The notes: generated by a model from the sequence alone, not told the origin. A stretch of DNA of 42,646 nt from Candidatus Poribacteria bacterium (GCA_028820845.1 JAPPII010000066.1:1-42646), one strand, 5' to 3'; counted from the stretch's first letter, positions 1 through 9,190 are shown. A program made the numbers and translations.

Positions 1-27
1 GTTCACCGCACTCTTTCAACCAATTTT

Positions 28-498
28 TCAAATCCCAAAACTACTTATTGCGAAATTGAATGCCTTCTGATGTCTCGCCATTTTCAGAATATGTTTAAAC
101 GAAATTATATCGTCCATTAGGTCGCCAGCGATGGAAAGCGACTGTACCCAATCCCGTAGTCCACTGGTGTGATGCAAGAGATGCCGAATTGTGATTGTAT
201 TTCCAAAGTTCGGGAGGTCGGGTAGGTGTGTCCGAATGTCGTCATCTATCGACAGCTTCCCTTGATGAGATAAAGTGACGATGGCAAACGCTGCAAATTG
301 CTTGGATACTGAAGCAATGTCGAAGATGGTCGTTGGAGTAATCGGGATGTCATATTCCAAGTTCGCCATCCCGTATCCATGTTTATAGATGACTTCACCG
401 TCTCTGATGACCGCCACGGCAGCACCAGGGGAATCTGATCGGTTCCATTCCGCGAACAGCTGATCAATTTTTGCCGCAAGTGTCTTGTGTGTTGTCAT
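28..498 (-). pseudogene. Serine hydrolase (beta-lactamase/class C fold), 3' part lost
   Basis: The N-terminal 140 or so residues match the beta-lactamase-related serine hydrolase family. The catalytic SxxK motif is seen as SVSK near residue 65, and the conserved segment RHLLHHTSGL lies near residue 105. In this family the motif HQKxLNF is normally followed by a segment containing the YSN catalytic tyrosine and several hundred more residues. Here the reading frame leaves homology right after NF and stops at 156 residues, so the tyrosine and C-terminal half are missing. A good SD (AAGGAGA, about 503-509) precedes the ATG at 498. The end lies only 27 bases from the window edge, so a frameshift with the rest outside the window cannot be excluded. 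A truncated relic is the most likely reading. Confidence 0.6.
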
Positions 499-547
499 TG
501 CTATCTCCTTTTGGTGAAAGGTTTGGCATCATTTTCGCATCACCTAT

Positions 548-1633
548 TTAGAGTCGATAAAACTCCCGCGCGTTTTCAGACAAGATTTTACGTGCCAGCG
601 ATTGCGGTAACTGTGCAGGGAAAGCCTCTTCTGGAGAATCATAGTGCCAGTGAGGATAGTCGCTTGAAAACATCAACATATCTTCCGAGTCAAGCTGCCC
701 GACAATCTGAAGTAATTCTGCTGCTGTCGGTGGTGCATCAATCGGTTGAAGCGTCATACGGATATGTTCTCGGATATACGCCGATGGCGGTCGTTTCACC
801 CACGGGGTCAACCCGCGCAAACCGCGCCACTCTTTATCGAATCGCCACATCAGCGACGGCATCCATGTAACCCCCGTCTCTATGAGTGCGACGCGTAAAT
901 CAGGAAACTTATCAAAAGCACCCTCCGACACAAGACTCAATACCTGTGCCTGAAACACCTGCGACATACCAACGTATTCCTCTAAATACGTTGAGGGCCA
1001 CCCTACAGATGTCGGCGGTAGTCCCGGTGCCCCACCATAATGGATGCCAACAACGAGACCATAGCGCACAGCCGCTGCGTAGATAGGGTGATAGCGTCTA
1101 TTGCCATAAGGTGCTTGTGATCGGGCAGGTAGCATAATCTGTACAAATCCCGGATGTTCACCTAAACGCTCAATTTCTCGGACGGCGAGTTCAGGATTCT
1201 GACTTGGAACAATCAAGGACCCACGTAAACGCGGTTCAGGGTCAAGCCAGTGCTCAATCTGCCAGTCATTGACTGCCGAAGCGAGTGCGGCTGCAAGGTC
1301 TTCGTTGTGTACGCTCTGCACCCGAAACCCACACGTCAGTATACCGTATTCAACCCCCCAGAAATCGAGGGCATGCTGGCGTAAAAGTGCTAAATCTGAT
1401 CCGGGACGATCTTCTATCGGATGTGTAATCTCTGGACGCGTGGAGGTCGGAACACCGTCCGGGTAGTCATTCGCATCCGGTCCAGGAAAGCCGGATTCTT
1501 CGCAATAGTCGCACCAGTAGTCGGGTAGGTACGGGTAGAGCATTTCGAGGGACGGGAGTCGGTTGTGGAGATCGCAATCGATGATAGGTATTCCAGTCTG
1601 AACGAAACTCGGTTTGGAATTCTCTGTATCCAT
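548..1633 (-). CDS. Amidohydrolase family 2 (metal-dependent TIM-barrel hydrolase/decarboxylase)
   Basis: A 361-residue protein with features of the Amidohydro_2 family (relatives of aminocarboxymuconate-semialdehyde and carboxyvanillate decarboxylases). The N-terminal IDCDLHNR carries the D-x-H metal-binding signature, HYGG lies mid-protein on a later strand, and FSSDYPHWHYD near residue 325 carries the C-terminal metal-binding Asp. The end NAREFYRL is typical of the family, and the length is full. Substrate cannot be told from sequence; members act on aromatic or cyclic carboxylates or lactones. It is the second of four minus-strand genes and follows the PLP enzyme by 33 bp, so co-transcription from 2638 or 4264 is likely. 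Confidence 0.8.
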   Translation of the reverse strand: MDTENSKPSFVQTGIPIIDCDLHNRLPSLEMLYPYLPDYWCDYCEESGFPGPDANDYPDGVPTSTRPEITHPIEDRPGSDLALLRQHALDFWGVEYGILTCGFRVQSVHNEDLAAALASAVNDWQIEHWLDPEPRLRGSLIVPSQNPELAVREIERLGEHPGFVQIMLPARSQAPYGNRRYHPIYAAAVRYGLVVGIHYGGAPGLPPTSVGWPSTYLEEYVGMSQVFQAQVLSLVSEGAFDKFPDLRVALIETGVTWMPSLMWRFDKEWRGLRGLTPWVKRPPSAYIREHIRMTLQPIDAPPTAAELLQIVGQLDSEDMLMFSSDYPHWHYDSPEEAFPAQLPQSLARKILSENAREFYRL

Positions 1634-1666
1634 ATATTTTTCCTTTTAGGTTGTATCGTTGGTTTT

Positions 1667-2638
1667 TTATCTGCCGCCATAAGTGTGCCAGAATAGGATG
1701 TGTTCGTCTTCACATTCCTGTGCTTTTATGTAGTGGACAAGTCCTGCCAACGTTTTGCCGGTGTAGGTATTCTCAAGCGTAATACCCTCTTCTTCAGCCA
1801 TCAGTGCTACCGCACGCATACCTGCTTCCGTTGGGATGGCGTATCCCTTTCCGAAATCGTCGTGCCAGAGTTCAATGCGTCGTGGATTGATGTAATCGAC
1901 ATCCACCGCACCGATGAGCCGTAAGGTCCGCTTGACCATACGGGAGATTGCCCACGAATTCGCGACGACCCGGTCGGCGACACGAATACCGACAATTTGG
2001 GTTCGCAATCCGGTAAGTCTCACACCGACTATTAAGCCCGCAATGGTGCCACAAGTCCCCACCGGCACGAAGATAAACCGCGGCTCTGGCATAATGCCTT
2101 CCTCAATCTGTGATTTCAACTCCGAAACGGCTTTCACGTAGCCAACGGAACCGAGTGGAGAAGAACCTCCCGCTGCGATAAAATAACGTTCCTCTCCGAT
2201 TCCAAGCACCGTCTTCATCTGTTCATACCCGTAACGGGCAAACATGGTATGCATGTGTTGTACCTCGTGAACCCGGTCTGCTTGCTCACAGATTGTACGG
2301 TAGTTTGTTTCAGAATACTCGGTAGGCGGTTGTTTAAAAAGCAAACATTCCACGCGGAAGCCAGATGCTTTGCCGTAAACAGTTGTCGCTCGGACGTGAT
2401 TAGAGCCTGTTGGACCGATTGTAAAGAGTGTTTTCCTTTCAGTTCCCTTCGAGTGTGCTTGTGCCGCTGCGAACATATACTCCAGTTTGCGCACTTTATT
2501 GCCACCACCCAGTAGACCGCTTAGGTCATCACGTTTTATCCAGAGCGATTCGAGCCCAAGAGATCGCTCAAGATTTGAAAGACGCTGCACAGGGGTTGGA
2601 AAATTTCCAAGCGAAAGGTATGGAATTGATTCAATCAT
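1667..2638 (-). CDS. D-cysteine desulfhydrase / ACC deaminase family PLP enzyme
   Basis: A 323-residue fold-type II PLP enzyme. WIKRDDLSG followed by GGGNKVRKLE places the Schiff-base lysine at K48, as in the ACC deaminase/D-cysteine desulfhydrase family. VPVGTCGTIAGL near residue 192 is the glycine-rich phosphate-binding loop, and the C-terminal FWHTYGG matches the usual FWHTGG end. The family removes sulfide and ammonia from D-cysteine or ammonia from 1-aminocyclopropane-1-carboxylate; motifs alone do not decide which, and D-cysteine desulfhydrase is the commoner bacterial activity. The start at 2638 has only a weak ribosome site. It lies between the amidohydrolase and the GMC oxidoreductase on the same strand. 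Confidence 0.82.
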   Translation of the reverse strand: MIESIPYLSLGNFPTPVQRLSNLERSLGLESLWIKRDDLSGLLGGGNKVRKLEYMFAAAQAHSKGTERKTLFTIGPTGSNHVRATTVYGKASGFRVECLLFKQPPTEYSETNYRTICEQADRVHEVQHMHTMFARYGYEQMKTVLGIGEERYFIAAGGSSPLGSVGYVKAVSELKSQIEEGIMPEPRFIFVPVGTCGTIAGLIVGVRLTGLRTQIVGIRVADRVVANSWAISRMVKRTLRLIGAVDVDYINPRRIELWHDDFGKGYAIPTEAGMRAVALMAEEEGITLENTYTGKTLAGLVHYIKAQECEDEHILFWHTYGGR

Positions 2639-2707
2639 TTTTTACGTAAAGGACGAAAGTAAATAGATACAAAAACGCTTTGCCTTTGCTGGTGAAGTGT
2701 CCTAACC

Positions 2708-4264
2708 TCACTCCGCAATGCCGCTCTCAATTATTTGACCTGCCACGTGTCTACCGAGTGCAGCAACAGTCAGCGTTGGTGGTATTCCAATAGAGGTCGG
2801 AAAGAGACTTGCATCGGCAACAAATAAGCCTGGTACTGCATGGGATTCTCCTGAAAGTTTAACAACGGCTTTATGCCTGTCCTCTCCCATCCGAAGTGTG
2901 CCTTGCGGGTGACTTGATGCCATCATAATATCGTTTGGTGCGATGCCGCGTTGACGAACAATTTCAAGATCCTTCTCTGTTTTGATTGGGAGGTGTTCTG
3001 TGTAGGGCATAACAATCTCTCTGGCACCTGCAGCGAAGAGTAGTGTGGCAGCATTAATTGCCCCTTCCACCAATACCCGTTTATCTGAGCGCTGCAGACG
3101 ATATGAGATATTTGGGGTGCCCTTGTGATTTATGGATACCCGTCCCGTTGTTCTATCGTGTAGGAGGACAAGAAGCGCAGCGATATGTTGGTAGTGTTCC
3201 ATCAGTTCTTGATGGCTTCTACCGAATCCCGGCAGGCTTGCTGCAACGATCATCTGGGACCCGAAAGCAGGCATGAGCAGGTAACCGCTATCTGGTGAAC
3301 GTCTCAGGTCAAGAAACTCGTCAATATAGTAACTTTGCGGGATACCAAGATGTCCATCGATCGTTTCATTGAAGACTCCACCTACAAAGATGGCAGGATG
3401 CAGATGGAGGTTTCTTCCGACCTGTCGGTTCGTATTCGGTAACCCGCTTTTTAACCAGAGTTGTGGTGAGTTGATAGCACCTGCCGCTAACACCACTGCC
3501 CTGCTTTCAACGTAAAGTGTACCTGATGGCAGCTGCGCCGAAACACCGACGGCTCTCTTATGTCTTACATGGATTTTCTCTGCTACGCAGTTACTGTACA
3601 GTCGTGCCCCCGCTGCAAGTGCCAAAGGGATATATGTAACCGCCATGCTCTGTTTGCCTGTTCTTGTCGGTTCAGTCTGAATAGATTTGGAATCAGGACA
3701 TCCAAAGAGACACCTCGCGCCACACATAACGCAAGCACCGCGATTATGCCTTTGCAATCCACCGCGCCACCTCATCCGATCACACCCGCGGCGGATAACG
3801 GCATTTAAGCGATTTACATCTGTTTCTTGCATCTGTGTAACACCGAGCGTCTGCTCCACCTGATCAAAGTAGGGCCATATCTCTCGAACGCCCCATCTGT
3901 CCAGTAGGACTTGCGGGGGACGGACCGCATAGCAGAGGTTATGTACTGTTGAACCGCCGACACCTCTCCCTTGTGAAATAACAATCGCACCGTCGCGTGT
4001 AGACCGTAGACCGCTATCCCAGAAAAGACGACGGAGCATTTCCGGTTCATAAGTGCCAAAGGTGGTTGGATCATGATGTTCTCCCGCCTCTAAAATGATT
4101 ACCGAGAGTCCCGCCTCGGCGAGTTCCTTCGCAACAACCGCACCACCAGCACCGGAGCCGATAACGCATACGTCGGCAACCTCTTTCTCCTCTATTTTCT
4201 TTTTACGCTGTGAAAAGCGAGCAGCGTTAAGGACACTGGAAATCCGGGATTGAGATTTATTCAT
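2708..4264 (-). CDS. GMC family FAD-dependent oxidoreductase
   Basis: A 518-residue flavoprotein. The Rossmann dinucleotide motif GSGAGGAVVAKELAEAG starts near residue 37, with the GMC signature GRGVGGSTVHN near residue 100. A cysteine-rich stretch (CVMCGARCLFGC, about residues 178-189) resembles that of bacterial long-chain alcohol and cholesterol oxidases. The C-terminus has SSHPQGTLRMG, supplying the catalytic His, and DASLFPTSIGIPPTLTVAALG. In the latter, the second catalytic position, often His or Asn before Pro, reads Pro. It probably oxidises an alcohol or sterol-like substrate to aldehyde or ketone with FAD. It is divergent from the PhyH gene at 4387; a heptad repeat lies directly upstream of its start. 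Confidence 0.85.
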   Translation of the reverse strand: MNKSQSRISSVLNAARFSQRKKKIEEKEVADVCVIGSGAGGAVVAKELAEAGLSVIILEAGEHHDPTTFGTYEPEMLRRLFWDSGLRSTRDGAIVISQGRGVGGSTVHNLCYAVRPPQVLLDRWGVREIWPYFDQVEQTLGVTQMQETDVNRLNAVIRRGCDRMRWRGGLQRHNRGACVMCGARCLFGCPDSKSIQTEPTRTGKQSMAVTYIPLALAAGARLYSNCVAEKIHVRHKRAVGVSAQLPSGTLYVESRAVVLAAGAINSPQLWLKSGLPNTNRQVGRNLHLHPAIFVGGVFNETIDGHLGIPQSYYIDEFLDLRRSPDSGYLLMPAFGSQMIVAASLPGFGRSHQELMEHYQHIAALLVLLHDRTTGRVSINHKGTPNISYRLQRSDKRVLVEGAINAATLLFAAGAREIVMPYTEHLPIKTEKDLEIVRQRGIAPNDIMMASSHPQGTLRMGEDRHKAVVKLSGESHAVPGLFVADASLFPTSIGIPPTLTVAALGRHVAGQIIESGIAE

Positions 4265-4275
4265 AATACTGAAAA

Positions 4276-4299
4276 CTGACGACTGACAACCGATAACTA
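4276..4299. repeat. Degenerate heptad repeat CYGAYRA, 3 units
   Basis: Three contiguous 7-bp units CTGACGA, CTGACAA and CCGATAA followed by a partial CTA. They lie between the divergent starts of the GMC gene and the PhyH gene. The same heptad family occurs twice between sdhA and sdhB. This resembles short tandemly repeated heptamers known from other bacteria. Confidence 0.65.
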
Positions 4300-4386
4300 A
4301 TTAATAGACATCATTTCATATCTATGATAGCATATCTACACGCGTCTATCAACCCACTAAGTTTCAAGCGGCAAAGGAGAGTAACC

Positions 4387-5235
4387 ATGGAATTTGTTCA
4401 GTTGACAGAGGCACACCGTCAAGAATTTGAGGAAAACGGCTATCTCATCGTGCGTTCCGCAATTGATAGCGACATGATTGATCGCTTGACAGGAACCGGG
4501 GATCGACTCATGGCGTCATTTGAATACCACGGCTATTACGCGCATCGGCGGTACGGGCTGGTGCAGGAACCCGCCTTCGCTGACCTTGCGACACAGTCAA
4601 GGGCTGTCCCATTAATCCTTCAACTGCTCGGTACAAATATCCATATTACCAACACCGCGCTTATCTACAAACATCCACAGGCACCCGAGAAACCCGACAA
4701 CCGCAATTGGCATCGGGATGTTGGTGTACATTTGGACGTTGGACATCAAGGGTGCCCGCGCGTTGGATTGAAGGTCGGCTACTGCTTAACAGATTTCAGT
4801 GTGCCGAACTCAGGGGCGACATGGTTTATCCGAAAAAGCCATAAGTTGAAAGAACCCCTGCGTATCCCTGAAGGCGAAGTGGATCCGCCGGTGTATGATG
4901 AACCACTACTCCGAGCAGGCGATGCGTTTCTGTTTGAGAGTCGTATCTACCATGCCGCAGGGCTGAATTTCAGAAAGAACATCTCTAAGGTCGTCATTTA
5001 CGGATACCACTATCGCTGGATTAAACCCGATTATTATCTCCGGTATTATAATGATACACTACAACCAGAAGCAAAGTTGGTGGAGAGTTTAGACGACCTC
5101 GGCAGACAGTTTCTTGGAGCATCCACAGATACGCAGGGTAGGCTTGACCCAAATGGTGTTCATTGGGCTGGCGCAGAATGGGCAAGGTCGCACAATCTGG
5201 ATTTGGAACAGGCTCCACAGACTGTGGCAATCTGA
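4387..5235 (+). CDS. Phytanoyl-CoA dioxygenase (PhyH) family protein
   Basis: A 282-residue Fe(II)/2-oxoglutarate dioxygenase-like protein. The metal-binding HxD is seen in NWHRDVG near residue 109 and the distal His in YHAAGLN near residue 192. An upstream in-frame ATG exists at 4324, but the ATG at 4387 is preceded by AAAGGAGAG at proper spacing and begins the usual family N-terminus (FEENGYLIVR), so 4387 is chosen. The substrate is unknown; family members hydroxylate small molecules using 2-oxoglutarate. The Gfo/Idh gene starts 22 bp downstream and is probably in the same operon. It is one of three PhyH genes in the window. Confidence 0.85.
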   Translation: MEFVQLTEAHRQEFEENGYLIVRSAIDSDMIDRLTGTGDRLMASFEYHGYYAHRRYGLVQEPAFADLATQSRAVPLILQLLGTNIHITNTALIYKHPQAPEKPDNRNWHRDVGVHLDVGHQGCPRVGLKVGYCLTDFSVPNSGATWFIRKSHKLKEPLRIPEGEVDPPVYDEPLLRAGDAFLFESRIYHAAGLNFRKNISKVVIYGYHYRWIKPDYYLRYYNDTLQPEAKLVESLDDLGRQFLGASTDTQGRLDPNGVHWAGAEWARSHNLDLEQAPQTVAI

Positions 5236-5257
5236 TACATATAACGGAGGAACGAGA

Positions 5258-6286
5258 ATGAAAGAAGTCAAAGTAGGCATCGTTGGGTGTGGTGGCATCG
5301 CCGGAGGTAAACATCTTCCCGGTCATAAGAGTGTCGAAGGTGTTTCGATTATCGCAGCATGCGATATTGACGAAGCACGCGCAAAAGCGTTCGCCAAACA
5401 GCACGACATCCCACACGTTTTCAGTGATTACGAAGAATTGGCTGCAATGGATGAATTGGATGCGGTGAGCGTTTGCACACCGAATAACTTCCATGCCGGT
5501 CCGACGATTGCCGCCTTGAACGCTGGAAAACACGTTATCTGTGAAAAGCCGATTGCCGCCAATGCCATAGACGGGCAGGCGATGGTAGACGCACAGAAAG
5601 TTAGTGGCAAAGTGCTGCAGATTGGGTTACAATCGCGATTCCGCGCTGAAGCACGCACGTTGCGAAAACTCTACGATGAAGGGTTCTTTGGCGACATCTA
5701 CTATGCCCGAGCAATGTCGGTACGACGGCGTGGAGTCCCCGCCTCACCATCGTTTCTCAGTAAAGCCATCGCAGGCGGTGGTCCGCTCATTGATATCGGC
5801 GTGCATATCCTTGATGTCTTGCTTTGGATGATTGGTTGTCCGAAACCGATTGAAGCCTTCGGCATGGCAACCAAAAAATTTGGGCATAGAAAGAATGTTA
5901 TCAACCCGTGGGGTAAATGGAATCCTGAAGAATTCGAGGTCGAGGATTTTGCAATGGGCACAATCCATTTTGAAGGCGGGTTGACAATAACCTTAGAAAC
6001 CGCATGGGCATCACATATTGAGAACATCGGCGGCACTTTTTTCATGGGGGATTTAGCCGGTGCGACATACGAACCGCTTCAGATTTACCGCGATAAAAAG
6101 GATGAGATGGTGAATTACAAGCCGAAACTTCTCACAGGTTTGCCGAGTGAATTTGAATCGTTCCACAAAGCAGTTCGGGAGGGCTTACCGTCTCCAGTGC
6201 CAGCAGAGGAGGTGCTGAACGTCGCAAAAATCTTCGATGCGATCTATGAATCCGCTCGGATAGGACGTTCCGTCCCTATTTTATAG
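5258..6286 (+). CDS. Gfo/Idh/MocA family NAD(P)-dependent oxidoreductase
   Basis: A 342-residue protein starting with the Rossmann motif VGIVGCGGIAGGKH. It has the family EKP signature (VICEKPIAAN near residue 95), whose lysine acts in catalysis, and a C-terminal alpha/beta domain with GGGPLIDIGVHILD near residue 173, which supplies the usual Asp/His pair. The start at 5258 is chosen over an upstream in-frame ATG because ACGGAGGAACGAGA precedes it and the upstream extension lies inside the PhyH gene. Substrates of this family are mostly sugars, inositols or their derivatives. The tandem arrangement with PhyH suggests a joint catabolic or modifying pathway; this is inference. Confidence 0.87.
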   Translation: MKEVKVGIVGCGGIAGGKHLPGHKSVEGVSIIAACDIDEARAKAFAKQHDIPHVFSDYEELAAMDELDAVSVCTPNNFHAGPTIAALNAGKHVICEKPIAANAIDGQAMVDAQKVSGKVLQIGLQSRFRAEARTLRKLYDEGFFGDIYYARAMSVRRRGVPASPSFLSKAIAGGGPLIDIGVHILDVLLWMIGCPKPIEAFGMATKKFGHRKNVINPWGKWNPEEFEVEDFAMGTIHFEGGLTITLETAWASHIENIGGTFFMGDLAGATYEPLQIYRDKKDEMVNYKPKLLTGLPSEFESFHKAVREGLPSPVPAEEVLNVAKIFDAIYESARIGRSVPIL

Positions 6287-6312
6287 CGTCGGTCTACTTA
6301 ACCAGACACTTG

Positions 6313-6337
6313 TAGGCGCGTTTCCAGAGCGTGCCTA
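6313..6337. terminator. Stem-loop between convergent genes; member of GTAGGCGCGT hairpin family
   Basis: The arms TAGGCGCG (6313-6320) and CGTGCCTA (6330-6337) pair with one G-U wobble around a 9-base loop. The hairpin sits at the 3' ends of the converging Gfo/Idh and queF genes and includes the queF stop codon. There is no clear T-run, so termination is only inferred. The core GTAGGCGCGT recurs at 9193 and 27625, with weaker relatives at 10760 and 30470. Confidence 0.45.
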
Positions 6338-6739
6338 TTCTTGTGTCGGTTTCTGATAACTTGCCCGCACAACCGTTTTGATACCACCGCGGATGTTGAA
6401 ATCACCCATAACTTCCGCCTTCCGTGGATGACACGCTTCCACAAAATCTTCAAGCACCTTATTCACTACATGTTCGTGAAAAATACCGATATCCCGAAAA
6501 AAAAGAAAGTACTCTTTCAACGATTTCAATTCTACACAGTCCCGGTCCGGCACGTAAGTGATGCAGAGCGTCGCGAAATCCGGCAACCCCGTTTTAGGAC
6601 ATACCGCAGTAAACTCTAAATTGGTAATCTCGATTGTGTAATCTCGGACGCTGTATTGATTTTCCCATGTTTCGATTGCGGGTGTTTTCAGTTGGCGGAT
6701 ATGGGTTTGTAAGTCATCATAGCCGGTTGACTGGCTCAT
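6335..6739 (-). CDS. queF: NADPH-dependent 7-cyano-7-deazaguanine reductase (preQ0 reductase)
   Basis: A 134-residue unimodular QueF, which reduces the nitrile preQ0 to preQ1 in queuosine tRNA modification, in the cytosol. The fold's signature is clear: EFTAVCPKTGLPDFA holds the catalytic Cys (C47) and Asp (D54), and ELKSLKEYFLFFRDIGIFHEHVVN is the conserved substrate and NADPH-binding helix region. The length suits the short (YkvM-type) class. An SD (GGAGA) precedes the ATG. No other queuosine genes are in the window. It stands 37 bp downstream of prmC on the same strand, so it may be the last gene of the rho-rpmE-prfA-prmC transcript. Confidence 0.93.
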   Translation of the reverse strand: MSQSTGYDDLQTHIRQLKTPAIETWENQYSVRDYTIEITNLEFTAVCPKTGLPDFATLCITYVPDRDCVELKSLKEYFLFFRDIGIFHEHVVNKVLEDFVEACHPRKAEVMGDFNIRGGIKTVVRASYQKPTQE

Positions 6740-6776
6740 TCTTCAAATCTCCACGTTTTTAATTGCGGGTATTGCT

Positions 6777-7673
6777 CTACACGGGGGCATGCGCTGATGA
6801 TACACTGGCGAGGGCGAGGCGATCTTTTTCCGCATAGTCTTTGAGAAGTTCGTATGTGCAATAGGCGGGTTCCGCATTGATGAGGGCGCGAACAGGGTCT
6901 GCCTGTGTGTCTCCGATCTCAAAAAGTAGCTTTCCATTCGGTGCGAGGTATTGCGGAGCTTCCGTAATTAATCGCCGAATCACAGTAAGGCCGTCGTCGC
7001 CTGCAAAGAGGGCAATCTCAGGTTCATAGTCTCGGACATCAGGACTGAGGCTACCCCGTTCTACGTTTTTAATATAGGGCGGATTGCAAACGATCCAATC
7101 GAATTGTCGCTCTTCAGGGAGGGCTATCATCTTTATCGGTTCAAACAGGTCCCCGGACATAAACGTAATCTGTGATGAGCACGCATGTGTTTCGGCGTTT
7201 TGTTGTGCGACCGCAAGGGCGGGTTCGGATATATCGGTCGCAACAATGTCCCACGCTGACGCGTGTACTGCAAGGCTCGTAGCAATAACGCCGCTACCTG
7301 TCCCGATTTCAAGCACCCGCTGCGGTGTATCCGTTTTTATTGCGAGGATTGTTTCAACGAGTTGTTCCGTCTCGGGTCTCGGAATCAAGACCCGTTCATC
7401 GACGTAAAAATCTAAAGATAGGAACTCTTTTCGATTCGTTAGATAGCTGACAGGTGTATGCTCAATTCGCCTTTGGATCAGTTTGCGAAAAGGTGTGAGG
7501 TGTTCTTGGAAGACAGGCATGTCGAAGTCAAGGTAGAGTTGTAAGCGACCTTTATTTAATAGGTGTCCGAGCAGAACTTCGGCATCTAACCTTGGCGTTG
7601 GGATACTGTGCTGTTCAAAATATCCAGCTGTCCAGTCGAGTAACTCCACCACGCGCCATATCTTATTGGGCAT
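6777..7673 (-). CDS. prmC: Release factor glutamine methyltransferase PrmC (HemK)
   Basis: A 298-residue SAM-dependent methyltransferase that methylates the glutamine of the GGQ motif in release factors 1 and 2. The SAM-binding motif EIGTGSGVIATSLA is near residue 120 and the substrate-side NPPY motif (CNPPYIKN) near residue 195. An N-terminal helical domain (DAEVLLGHLL) is present. It lies 27 bp after prfA, which encodes its substrate, the standard arrangement. An SD-like AAGGA precedes the ATG at 7673. Confidence 0.95.
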   Translation of the reverse strand: MPNKIWRVVELLDWTAGYFEQHSIPTPRLDAEVLLGHLLNKGRLQLYLDFDMPVFQEHLTPFRKLIQRRIEHTPVSYLTNRKEFLSLDFYVDERVLIPRPETEQLVETILAIKTDTPQRVLEIGTGSGVIATSLAVHASAWDIVATDISEPALAVAQQNAETHACSSQITFMSGDLFEPIKMIALPEERQFDWIVCNPPYIKNVERGSLSPDVRDYEPEIALFAGDDGLTVIRRLITEAPQYLAPNGKLLFEIGDTQADPVRALINAEPAYCTYELLKDYAEKDRLALASVSSAHAPV

Positions 7674-7700
7674 GATTTAAGATTCCTTGGTCGGCGTGGA

Positions 7701-8768
7701 TTAAGTCTCTTTCAACTTCTCTGCTTGGTCAGCCGTTGTCAACCGATCAATAAATTCCTGTATGTCCCCGTCTAAGACGGAATCTAATTGATAGGTACTG
7801 AATTGGATTCGATGATCCGTGACGCGAGATTGCGGGAAGTTGTAAGTGCGAATCTTTTCGCTCCTGTCCCCGCTTCCGACCATTGACCGACGTGTCTCCG
7901 ATCTTTCACTGTTGAGTTCAGCCTGTTTTTGTTCTTGGAGGCGGGCACGGAGAATCTTCATCGCTTTGGAGCGGTTTTTGTGCTGAGATTTTTCATCTTG
8001 GCACGTTACGACCAACCCCGTTGGGATGTGTGTAATCCGGATAGCCGAGTCGGTTGTGTTAACGCTCTGCCCACCGGGACCCGAGGAACGATAGGTGTCG
8101 ATTCGCAATTCGGTTGCTTCATCAATTTCCAAATCGAGGGCTTCTGCTTCTGGGAGGACGGCTACAGTCACAGCGGAGGTGTGGATACGACCACTCGCTT
8201 CCGTTGCCGGAATTCGTTGGACCCGGTGAATGCCACCCTCATATTTCAATTGGCTGTATGCCTCTGCGCCTTCAATTGAGAAGATGATCTCTTTAAATCC
8301 TTTTAACCCTGTCGCATTTGAATTGAGAATCTCAAGTTTCCAGTTTTGACGCTCGGCGTATCGGGTGTACATCCGAAATAACTCAGCCGCAAAAAGGCTC
8401 GCCTCTTCCCCACCAGTCCCTGCCCGGATCTCGATGATAACGTTCTTTTCATCGTTCGGATCTTTCGGAATTAGGAGCAGCTTCAGCTCCTCTGTTAATT
8501 CTTCCTTTTGCGCAGTGAGGGTTTCCAACTCTTCCTCTGCTAACCCGACTATTTCCGTATCCGTTTCCGATTCCAGCATGAGCTGCGTCTCTTCGAGTGC
8601 CGCTTCTAACTGCTGATATTTCTGATAGGCGGACACGATAGGCGAGAGTTCCGCGTGCGTTTTGGATAACTCCATTAACCGCTGTTGATTGGAAACTTGT
8701 GCTGGGTCTCCGAGTGCTCTTTCAACTTCGGCGTATTTAGTTTCGATATCCTTAAGTTTTTCAAGCAT
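7701..8768 (-). CDS. prfA: Peptide chain release factor 1
   Basis: A 355-residue class I release factor that reads UAA and UAG. The RF1-type tripeptide anticodon PAT is seen in RIPATEASGRIHT, distinguishing it from RF2 (SPF). The peptidyl-hydrolysis motif GGQ is in SSGPGGQSVNTTDSA near residue 230. The N-terminal coiled coil and full length are typical of RF1. There is no strong SD before the ATG. It is followed closely by prmC, which would modify its GGQ glutamine. Confidence 0.97.
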   Translation of the reverse strand: MLEKLKDIETKYAEVERALGDPAQVSNQQRLMELSKTHAELSPIVSAYQKYQQLEAALEETQLMLESETDTEIVGLAEEELETLTAQKEELTEELKLLLIPKDPNDEKNVIIEIRAGTGGEEASLFAAELFRMYTRYAERQNWKLEILNSNATGLKGFKEIIFSIEGAEAYSQLKYEGGIHRVQRIPATEASGRIHTSAVTVAVLPEAEALDLEIDEATELRIDTYRSSGPGGQSVNTTDSAIRITHIPTGLVVTCQDEKSQHKNRSKAMKILRARLQEQKQAELNSERSETRRSMVGSGDRSEKIRTYNFPQSRVTDHRIQFSTYQLDSVLDGDIQEFIDRLTTADQAEKLKET

Positions 8769-8876
8769 TTTATCAAACCACTGTTGTTAGCTATTGAAAG
8801 TAGAAGATATTGCCTCTATTTTTCTAAAAACTACCCCGTGTCTGTTGTTGTAAGGACACGGAGACCTTTACTTATT

Positions 8877-9092
8877 CTACTCATTATCTTCAGTTAGCCC
8901 GTAGCGTCGACGGAAACTTTCAACGCGCCCGGCAGTGTCAATAAAACGAGCTTGCTGCCCGGTGTAGAATGGATGACATTTCCCACAGATATCCACTCGC
9001 ATTGTCGACTGGATCGCGAGCGTTTTATGGGTCGCGCCACAGACGCATGTGATAACACATTCTACCATTTCGGGGTGAATTTCAGGTTTCAT
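8877..9092 (-). CDS. rpmE: 50S ribosomal protein L31 (zinc-binding type)
   Basis: A 71-residue L31. The zinc-ribbon cysteines are visible in CVCG near residues 16-19 and CGKCHPFYTG near residues 36-45, so this is the zinc-binding C+ form rather than the zinc-independent paralogue. A good SD (AAGGAAGGA) precedes the ATG. Its position between rho and prfA matches the widespread rho-rpmE-prfA-prmC order. Confidence 0.96.
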   Translation of the reverse strand: MKPEIHPEMVECVITCVCGATHKTLAIQSTMRVDICGKCHPFYTGQQARFIDTAGRVESFRRRYGLTEDNE

Positions 9093-9190
9093 AGTATCCT
9101 TCCTTAATTTTGAGAATATCCGAATTACGGGTTGCTATTCGGCTAAAAACTTCTCAGTATTCTTATTAATGCGTTTTTTGAAGTACGCAT

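Noticed and set aside
4300-4328. TATGAT at 4323-4328 as promoter of the first PhyH gene
   Set aside because: The -35 region (ATTAAT-like) is too weak to call with confidence.
8365-8616. Serine-rich plus-strand ORF inside prfA
   Set aside because: Shadow of prfA in another frame; low-complexity Ser arises from the codons of the acidic coiled coil.
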